Source of the DNA: Spirochaetia bacterium UBA5368
GTDB lineage: Bacteria > Spirochaetota > UBA4802 > UBA5368
Reading direction: 5' to 3'
Assembly: GCA_002407865.1 (NCBI GenBank)
Contig: DHPI01000060.1
Location: 50,809 to 62,460 of the forward strand
Length of the DNA: 11,652 bases
Position numbers and translations under genes: made by a program. This document shows, piece after piece, positions 6,442 to 11,652 of the stretch (its first letter is position 1; each line of letters opens with the position of its first letter). Below the pieces are notes generated by a model. That model did not search any database and was not told where the DNA came from. It worked only from the letters and a program-made list of their open reading frames with translations.

Positions 6442-8865
6442 ATGCCCGGAATATTGACAGATAAAATCAGAACAACGCTCGAATGGGATTCGATACTCGC
6501 CGAACTCGCGAAGCGCTGCGCCACCGAGCCGGGGAGAGAGGCGCTTGCCGCCATCGCCCCCCTTCCCCGCGATAAAATCACGGTACAGCTTGGGAAAATC
6601 ACGCAGGTGAAAGACCTTCTGCAACAGGGCGAGCGCGTCGATTTCAGCGGCATTGCCGGCATCTCGCGGCAGCTCGAGCTCGCCCGAAGGGAGGGAATGC
6701 TTAAAATCGAGGAGATCGCCGCCGTGCGCTCGTTCATCATCGCATCGCGTCGGGTCCGCGCGTTTCTGCACCAGTTCCGAGAATCCCTGCCGCTCTTGCA
6801 GCACGAACTCTCGGAGCTCGACCCGCTGAAAGATCTCGGCGATGCAATCATCCCCGCGATCACGGACGACGGCGACCTGAACCAGTCGCGCTTCCCGGCG
6901 CTTAAACGCATTAAAAACGAGATCTACACCACCCGCCAGGATATCGAAAAGAAGCTCTCGTCGATGATACACTCGCCACACATGGAAAAATATATTCAAG
7001 ACAGGGTATTCACCACGCGCAACGAGCGGTACGTGCTGCTTGTTAAATCGAACATGCAGCAGCACGTGCAGGGCTCCGCGCTCGATGTTTCCGCGTCGGG
7101 CGCCACCATTTTTATCGAGCCGGTAGAAGTGGCGATGCTGAATAACCGCCTCATCGCGCGCAACCTGGAACTGCAAATAGAAATAAACCGCATTCTGCGC
7201 GAGCTTTCGGTGAAAATAGGCGCTCACGCTGACGTATTAAAACGCAATCTCGATCTAATCGCGTATCTTGACTTCATTAACGCCGCGGCGAAATTCAGCG
7301 CCGCCATTAAGGGCGCCGCACCGGAAATATACCCCGAACCGATTATGCGCCTTTACAGTGCGCGCCACCCGCTGCTGTACCTCATGAAGGGTGACGCCGT
7401 GGTGCCGAATGATATTTTTCTCGGGGAAGACTACACGTGCCTCATCATATCGGGCGCGAACACCGGCGGAAAAACGGTACTGCTCAAAACGATCGGGCTG
7501 TGCGCCCTTCTCGCGATACACGGGTTGCACATACCGGCCGGCCCTGACTCGGTGATCGGAATTTTTTCGGAAGTATGCGCCGACATCGGCGACGATCAGA
7601 GCATTATGCAATCGCTCTCCTCGTTTTCGGGGCAGATCGTCGCGTTGAAGGAGATGGCCGACAGGGCCGGCAAATCGGCGCTGCTGCTGATCGACGAAAT
7701 CGTGGTAGGAACAAATCCCCGGCAGGGGGCGGCGCTCGCCCAGGCCATCCTCGAAAAAATCGCCGCGACAGGGGCGCGCATCGTCGTAACCACGCACTAC
7801 AACGAACTGAAAGATCTCGCGGGCGGCGACACGCGCTTTCAGAACGCATCGGTATCCTTTGATCTCGACACGCTCTCCCCGACGTACCGCCTTAAAATCG
7901 GCCTTCCGGGCGTATCGTACGCACTCGAAATCGCGCGCCTCTACGGCATTTCCGCCGACATACTCGACAGGGCCGGCCAACTGCTCGACGAGAGGGAGAT
8001 TTCCACCGATGCGCTCATTGAAAAGATACAGCGCTACGAACAGGAGATGCTGGAAGAGCGCGATAAAATCGAAAAATTGAGGAACGAACTGCGCGTTGAA
8101 AAAGAGCACTATATAGAAAAACAGAAAAAACAGGAACGTCTCATCGAAGAAATAAAAAAGGAAAAGGGACTGCTGTTTCTCGAAGACCTCAAGAATTACC
8201 GCCGTCAGATCGCCGACAGGATAAAGGAGCTGCAGCGCAGCGACATACGGGAAGCGGGGAAACTGCAGCACGAGATAAAATCGATACAGGACGCAATCGC
8301 GCAGCGGATGAAAGACGACAGCCTGAAGCGGTACGCACATTCGTACCTGCCATTCGACCCGGCGCTCGCGAAGCGCGGGGGAAAAGCCTTTATTATATCG
8401 CTCGAAAAGGAGGGCGTTATCGAAAGCATCGACGCCCAGTCGGAAAGCGTGGAGCTGCTGCTCGGCAGCACGATAAAGTCGCGGTTTAAATTCAGCGACC
8501 TGCTTCTCCTCCCCGATACCGCGGGACGCCGTGATGCCGGGAAAAAACGTAAAGCCGCCGCGGCAAAGACATCGCCCGATACCGCCGCGCCGGAGCGCGC
8601 ACCTCTGACCGTACAGACCAGCTACAACACGATCGACCTTCGCGGCCTTCGCGTTGAAGAGGCGCTCGCGAAAATGGAAGGAGATTTCGACAGGATGGCG
8701 CGCGGTGGCATACACACGGCGGTGGTGATACACGGCCACGGCACCGGCGCCGTCAAGGAAGCGGTGCGCGCCAACCTGAAATTCTCACCGTATGCGGCGA
8801 ATTACCGCTCCGGCGATTACGGCGAGGGCGGCGACGGTGTAACGATCGTACAACTGCGGGACTGA
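6442..8865 (+). CDS. mutS2: MutS2 ATPase with C-terminal Smr nuclease-type domain
   Basis: MutS2-family protein, not the mismatch-repair MutS1. Studied members suppress homologous recombination by acting on branched DNA, or rescue collided ribosomes in Bacillus subtilis. The 807 residues match the usual 770-810. The order is a core/lever region (about 1-320), then the ABC-type ATPase with Walker A GANTGGKT (338-345), DDQSIMQSLSSFSG (384-397), Walker B LLLIDE (414-419) and the TTHYNE switch (450-455). A long charged coiled coil follows (about 515-630), then a small beta-rich KOW-like part (about 640-690), a low-complexity Ala/Lys linker (about 695-725) and an Smr domain (729-807) with IDLRG and HGHGTG. 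The motifs needed for ATPase and Smr activity are intact. The ATG at 6442 is 20 bp after the terC stop and lacks a clear Shine-Dalgarno. Confidence 0.96.
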   Translation: MPGILTDKIRTTLEWDSILAELAKRCATEPGREALAAIAPLPRDKITVQLGKITQVKDLLQQGERVDFSGIAGISRQLELARREGMLKIEEIAAVRSFIIASRRVRAFLHQFRESLPLLQHELSELDPLKDLGDAIIPAITDDGDLNQSRFPALKRIKNEIYTTRQDIEKKLSSMIHSPHMEKYIQDRVFTTRNERYVLLVKSNMQQHVQGSALDVSASGATIFIEPVEVAMLNNRLIARNLELQIEINRILRELSVKIGAHADVLKRNLDLIAYLDFINAAAKFSAAIKGAAPEIYPEPIMRLYSARHPLLYLMKGDAVVPNDIFLGEDYTCLIISGANTGGKTVLLKTIGLCALLAIHGLHIPAGPDSVIGIFSEVCADIGDDQSIMQSLSSFSGQIVALKEMADRAGKSALLLIDEIVVGTNPRQGAALAQAILEKIAATGARIVVTTHYNELKDLAGGDTRFQNASVSFDLDTLSPTYRLKIGLPGVSYALEIARLYGISADILDRAGQLLDEREISTDALIEKIQRYEQEMLEERDKIEKLRNELRVEKEHYIEKQKKQERLIEEIKKEKGLLFLEDLKNYRRQIADRIKELQRSDIREAGKLQHEIKSIQDAIAQRMKDDSLKRYAHSYLPFDPALAKRGGKAFIISLEKEGVIESIDAQSESVELLLGSTIKSRFKFSDLLLLPDTAGRRDAGKKRKAAAAKTSPDTAAPERAPLTVQTSYNTIDLRGLRVEEALAKMEGDFDRMARGGIHTAVVIHGHGTGAVKEAVRANLKFSPYAANYRSGDYGEGGDGVTIVQLRD

Positions 8866-8874
8866 CCGAAGAAG

Positions 8875-8911
8875 GGGGATGTCGGTCAATGTCGCAATTC
8901 CCGGCATCCCC
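8875..8911. terminator. Hairpin between convergent mutS2 and htpX, probable bidirectional terminator
   Basis: GGGGATG (8875-8881) pairs perfectly with CATCCCC (8905-8911). The stem extends inward through one G-T wobble and three further pairs to about 11 bp around a 15-nt loop. It lies 9 nt after the mutS2 stop and 12 nt beyond the htpX stop. The plus-strand tail is TCTTTATAT, only moderately U-rich, and the opposite side is CTTCTT. Position and symmetry suit termination from both sides. Confidence 0.6.
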
Positions 8912-8923
8912 TCTTTATATGCA

Positions 8924-9802
8924 TTACGCCTTCGACAGGCGGGCGATTCTGTCTTCGAGCGAAGGATGCGTCGCGAAAAGCGACACGCGCCGCGACGAGT
9001 TGATTTTCGACATCGCGAACGAATCCTTCTGCGTGGGGATATCCATCATCTTCCCAAGCGACCGCAGCGCGTTGATCATCGAGCCCGGCGACGTCAGTTT
9101 CGCCGAACCGGCGTCGGCACGATATTCACGATAGCGCGAAAAGGCCGCCAGCGGAATCGACGCAAGCAGCATAAAGAATGTATCGAGCAGCATCACGACC
9201 ATAATGTAGCCGAAAAAACCCAGGCCGCCATCACCGTCTTCATCGCGGAAAAAGCTGTCGATCACCTGCGCGACCAGCCGCGACAGGAACATCACCAGCG
9301 CGTTGGCAATGCCGGTCAGCAGGGTCATCGTCACCATGTCGCCGCTGGAGATATGCGTAATCTCGTGCGCCGCGACGGCCTCCACCTCGCTCGACTCCAT
9401 CGAGCGCAGCAGGCCGGACGAAAACGCTACCAGCGACTTGCTCTTCGACGGCCCTGTGGCGAACGCGTTGGGATCGGGCGAGTCATAGATGCCCACCTCC
9501 GGCGTTTCTGGAAGGCCCGCCCGTTTCGCGAGCCTCGCGACCATGTCGTATAGTGCGCGCAAATTATGATCCATCGTTTTTGAATCAATCAGTTGAATGT
9601 TATAGACGCGTTTCGCCGTCCAACGGCTGAGCGCCAGCGAAATAAACGCGCCCGTCATCCCGAACACGCCGCAGAACACGGCGAGCGCCCATACGCCCTG
9701 CGGCTGTATGCCCAGCAGGGGCAGCACAATATTGAGGATAAGGCCGACAGTAACCACCACCAGAAGATTGGTGAGCAGAAACAATCCTAATCTTTTGAGC
9801 AT
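8924..9802 (-). CDS. htpX: HtpX-type membrane zinc metalloprotease
   Basis: M48-family protease of the inner membrane with its active site on the cytoplasmic side. It takes part in quality control of misfolded membrane proteins, alongside FtsH in E. coli. The 292 residues match E. coli HtpX (293). Two N-terminal hydrophobic segments (about 4-28 and 38-60) precede the catalytic HEITH motif (146-150). Two further hydrophobic segments follow (about 157-180 and 198-222), then RYREYRADAGSA with the likely third zinc ligand E226, and FATHPSLEDRI near the end. The frame can be opened from a TTG at 9808, but GAGG at 9811-9814 is 8 nt before the ATG at 9802 and only 2 nt before the TTG. The ATG also yields the family start (MLKRLGLFLLTNL). 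The gene is convergent with mutS2. Confidence 0.95.
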   Translation of the reverse strand: MLKRLGLFLLTNLLVVVTVGLILNIVLPLLGIQPQGVWALAVFCGVFGMTGAFISLALSRWTAKRVYNIQLIDSKTMDHNLRALYDMVARLAKRAGLPETPEVGIYDSPDPNAFATGPSKSKSLVAFSSGLLRSMESSEVEAVAAHEITHISSGDMVTMTLLTGIANALVMFLSRLVAQVIDSFFRDEDGDGGLGFFGYIMVVMLLDTFFMLLASIPLAAFSRYREYRADAGSAKLTSPGSMINALRSLGKMMDIPTQKDSFAMSKINSSRRVSLFATHPSLEDRIARLSKA

Positions 9803-9833
9803 CTTCAAAACCTCACTACATTGATAGTGTAAT

Positions 9834-9862
9834 CATGTACGCTTTCAACGCGCTCATGTCAA
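9834..9862 (-). promoter_or_regulatory. Candidate promoter for htpX
   Basis: On the minus strand, a perfect TTGACA -35 (9857-9862) is followed after 17 nt by TACATG (9834-9839), a poor -10. Transcription would start near 9827, about 25 nt before the start codon. A small inverted repeat (CACTA, 6 nt, TAGTG; 9814-9829) would fall around that start site. I do not see a convincing heat-shock (sigma32-like) promoter, although htpX is heat-induced in E. coli. Confidence 0.35.
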
Positions 9863-10204
9863 CAAGTTTGAAACACTGTTTCCTTTATTTGTTACAAAAA
9901 TTCCGTCGCCCACGATAGCGCCATCATGCCAGGAATCAAGCACATTATTTCGGCCGGCGCACACACCGCAGATCGTTTCCCGCCTACGTTATGCAATCCG
10001 CCTTCCAAAACTCACACACATGCACGATGAACATTATGGAAGCCTTGAAGTCCCCGGACTCATTTCACCAAACGGCAGCGAAAAGGGCGCCGCACGGAAC
10101 ATTCCGGGATGGATCGAGGAAGCCTGCGCCAGCGCACGGCCCCTGCCGCTGGACATCAGCGTGAAAGCGGGAAAATTTTTCATTCGAGCAATTCGATTTG
10201 AAGG
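9863..10204. other. Gene-poor intergenic stretch
   Basis: This is most of the 444 bp between the htpX start and the ferredoxin-like gene's 3' end. I see no RNA gene, repeat or convincing CDS. A plus-strand frame (10020-10280, 86 codons) exists, but it lacks a ribosome-binding site, runs through the terminator hairpin and overlaps the neighbouring gene's end antisense. A minus-strand frame of about 48 codons in the same place is equally unsupported. Confidence 0.6.
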
Positions 10205-10232
10205 CAACGGCCGCGCCAGTGCGCGGCCGTTG
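10205..10232 (-). terminator. Strong hairpin downstream of the ferredoxin-like gene
   Basis: The arms CAACGGCCGCGC and GCGCGGCCGTTG are perfect complements: a 12-bp GC-rich stem with a 4-nt loop. It lies 14 nt beyond the stop codon of the ferredoxin-like gene. On the minus strand it is followed by CCTTCAAATC, so there is no true U-tract. It could be an intrinsic terminator of reduced strength or a 3'-end stabilising hairpin. Confidence 0.65.
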
Positions 10233-10246
10233 CGAATGGCGCAAAA

Positions 10247-11146
10247 CTACAATTCCAGCTTAAGACCGTCCGCGGCGTAATAGTCTTTAATATCTTTTTT
10301 CATCGGTGCTTTAAGCTCGAGCTTTATCGCCGAGGCGGGACAGCGGGCTGCGCAGATACCGCATCCGAGACACTTCGTCTCGTCCACCACCCAGGTTGTC
10401 CCGTTGTACGAAATTGCCTGCACCGGGCAGACCTCACGGCATACATCACATCCCGTGCATGCCTCGTTGATGGAAGACTTCCAGCCCACCGAGCGGAACC
10501 GGCTCTGTATGTCCCTGGTTGCCACCCTCGCCAGGCCAAGACCGACACAGCAGCAAGGGCAGCAGAAGCAGAACTCAAGGAAACGATGCATATCTTCGTC
10601 ACGGAATCCCCAGATATACTGTTCCACCTCGATCCAGAGGGAATGCCCTATCAGGCCCAGCGACGCCGCCCTGTCGATGTGCGCCATGCATTCTTCGAGC
10701 GTCGCCTCATGGCCGACTTTCCTCTCTACGAGGACCCGCGCGCCCTGCCCCACAAAAACGCACCCGAGGTCCTGCGGATAGTCGGCGCACTTGTTGCTGT
10801 CACGGCAGATGCATTTATTCATAATCGCCCGGTAGCTCGCTTCACTCACGGCCTTTTTCATCATGTCGATGGGCATCACGACGCTCTTCGATTTATCCGC
10901 CAGGTCTTCGTTGAGATTCAACAGGTAGCCGTAGGTATAGCTCGTCTCGGGCGGAGTGAACATCATGAACTTCTTCAGCAGAGGCCCGATAATCGGGTAC
11001 TTGTAATAATTACCGCCCTTAACGACAAGATCGAAAAACTTCAGTATCACATCCCACGTTTTCGGCGTAACCGCCGTTTTTGATTTTATCCAGTTGTTGA
11101 TACCGAGGGCGCTCTTCTTCTTCGGAAACTTGCTTTTTACGTTCAT
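10247..11146 (-). CDS. Cysteine-rich protein with C-terminal 2[4Fe-4S] ferredoxin domain
   Basis: Probable cytoplasmic iron-sulfur electron carrier or redox-enzyme subunit; the specific function is unknown. The 299 residues contain 19 cysteines. The C-terminal third holds two classic [4Fe-4S] motifs: C230, C233, C236, C240-Pro and C259, C262, C265, C269-Pro. Upstream are two other clusters: CICRDSNKC plus C129 (C112, C114, C120, C129) and CFCCPCCC (193-200, six cysteines), which might hold further cofactors. The N-terminal ~110 residues are basic and lack cysteine. No signal peptide is evident. The frame is open to 11236, but the ATG at 11146 has AGGAG at the right distance (6 nt). It follows the SRPBCC-like gene by 61 bp on the same strand, suggesting co-transcription, and ends before a strong hairpin. 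I recognise this as a known type of ferredoxin-domain protein but cannot name a pathway. Confidence 0.85.
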   Translation of the reverse strand: MNVKSKFPKKKSALGINNWIKSKTAVTPKTWDVILKFFDLVVKGGNYYKYPIIGPLLKKFMMFTPPETSYTYGYLLNLNEDLADKSKSVVMPIDMMKKAVSEASYRAIMNKCICRDSNKCADYPQDLGCVFVGQGARVLVERKVGHEATLEECMAHIDRAASLGLIGHSLWIEVEQYIWGFRDEDMHRFLEFCFCCPCCCVGLGLARVATRDIQSRFRSVGWKSSINEACTGCDVCREVCPVQAISYNGTTWVVDETKCLGCGICAARCPASAIKLELKAPMKKDIKDYYAADGLKLEL

Positions 11147-11152
11147 GGCATT

Positions 11153-11157
11153 CTCCT
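11153..11157 (-). promoter_or_regulatory. Shine-Dalgarno site that decides the ferredoxin-like gene start
   Basis: On the minus strand AGGAG lies 6 nt before the ATG at 11146. The longer frame starting at 11236 would overlap the upstream gene's end and has no comparable site. Confidence 0.75.
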
Positions 11158-11207
11158 GTATTGTAATAATTCGACCAGTACGTATTCGTCTGAGTCTTTC
11201 GCGGTCA

Positions 11208-11652
11208 TTAATTCCGCGGGGGATTCCCCTCCGCACACTGCTTGATTTCGTACAACATCCTGTGTTCCATTATGAACGACGGGAGCTCAAACAGGGCGCA
11301 GAGCGCCAAATTAAGAAACGGATTCGTCGGCGTCCATTCGGCAGCCCAGCGCTCAACCAGCCTCGTTGTGCCGTCGGGCCGGTCGATCAGGTTAAAGCTC
11401 CAATTATATACGATATACTTCCCTTTCGGGACGGGAACAAACTCTCTCCTTCCCTGTGCGGGTTTCCGCGAATCCGTGCACAGCACCAGCGACCTGCCCT
11501 TTTCAAGCGACACGACATTCGTCCCGATGCCGTTTTTGTGCAACCGTACGAAATCGCCCTCCTTGAGATTCTGCAGTTCGGGCACAATGCGATAGACGTT
11601 ATATATGCCGAACCCGAACAGCCGCTCGAGGCGCTCGTAACTGTAATAACCG
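11208..11652 (-). CDS. SRPBCC-like protein, C-terminal part (5' end outside window)
   Basis: The frame stays open to the window edge, giving at least 147 C-terminal residues that begin GYYSYERLERLFGFG. The pattern YSYERLERL, then RIVPELQNLKEGD, a strand-rich middle, NWSFNLIDRPDGTTRLVERW and a hydrophobic C-terminal helix resembles the SRPBCC-type (START/polyketide-cyclase-like) hydrophobic-ligand-binding proteins often annotated as hypothetical. A GTG at 11585 could serve as a start within the window, but the conserved-looking residues upstream of it in the same frame argue that the real start lies beyond the edge. The stop at 11208 is 61 bp before the ferredoxin-like gene, with no obvious terminator between, so the two are probably one transcript. 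Ligand and role cannot be inferred. The family call rests on pattern memory and is moderate. Confidence 0.65.
   Translation of the reverse strand, partial: GYYSYERLERLFGFGIYNVYRIVPELQNLKEGDFVRLHKNGIGTNVVSLEKGRSLVLCTDSRKPAQGRREFVPVPKGKYIVYNWSFNLIDRPDGTTRLVERWAAEWTPTNPFLNLALCALFELPSFIMEHRMLYEIKQCAEGNPPRN

Noticed and set aside
7255..8739. 494-codon minus-strand frame opposite mutS2
   Set aside because: It lies entirely within the coding region of MutS2, which has intact motifs throughout. The antisense product is Arg/Phe/Val-rich with no domain signature.
8879..9553. 224-codon plus-strand frame opposite htpX
   Set aside because: It starts inside the terminator hairpin, is very Arg/His-rich and is antisense to the complete htpX gene.
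10020..10280. Plus-strand 86-codon frame starting MHDEHYGSLEVPG
   Set aside because: It has no Shine-Dalgarno, no recognised domain, runs through the 10205-10232 hairpin and overlaps the end of the ferredoxin-like gene antisense. A decayed gene remnant cannot be excluded, but I cannot support a CDS.
1..11652. CRISPR arrays, transposons, tRNA or rRNA genes, toxin-antitoxin or defence modules
   Set aside because: I read both strands and found no spaced direct repeats, transposase or integrase motifs, cloverleaf sequences, or small paired toxin/antitoxin frames.

Overview
The window looks like an ordinary stretch of a bacterial chromosome of moderately high GC content. It is densely packed with core or widely conserved genes, and I see no phage, insertion sequence, CRISPR array, rRNA or tRNA. 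The combination (MtaB, YggS, ProC, a membrane-anchored LysM/M23 peptidase, a stand-alone Smr protein, CorA, TerC, MutS2, HtpX and a cysteine-rich ferredoxin-like protein) fits a diderm bacterium. Spirochaetota or a deltaproteobacterium-like lineage are my best guesses, but the assignment is weak because no marker gene for phylogeny is present.

Left part (1-1308, minus strand): mtaB, a radical-SAM methylthiotransferase acting on tRNA ct6A/t6A37. It is cut by the window edge within its C-terminal TRAM region. A 238-bp divergent intergenic region (1309-1546) holds candidate promoters facing both ways.

Central part (1547-8865, plus strand): first a tight unit of yggS (PLP homeostasis), proC (last step of proline synthesis), a LysM/M23 cell-wall peptidase, a stand-alone Smr protein and corA (Mg2+/Co2+ channel). 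The joins are a 14-bp overlap, a 1-bp overlap, direct abutment (TAA then ATG) and a 17-bp gap, so co-transcription and translational coupling are likely. After a 109-bp gap with its own candidate promoter come terC (TerC/Alx-type metal exporter) and, 20 bp later, mutS2, which has a full ATPase and a C-terminal Smr domain. A hairpin at 8875-8911 sits between the convergent mutS2 and htpX.

Right part (8924-11652, minus strand): htpX (membrane zinc protease) with a candidate promoter, then a 444-bp stretch with no convincing gene. Upstream of that lies a two-gene unit on the same strand: the 3' part of an SRPBCC-like protein followed by a 299-residue protein with two [4Fe-4S] ferredoxin motifs and two further cysteine clusters, closed by a perfect 12-bp stem hairpin.

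I do not see evidence for a novel multi-gene system. The features most worth a second look are the 19-cysteine ferredoxin-like protein and its SRPBCC neighbour, the acidic insertion in MtaB, the two Smr proteins close together, and the leader region in front of terC.
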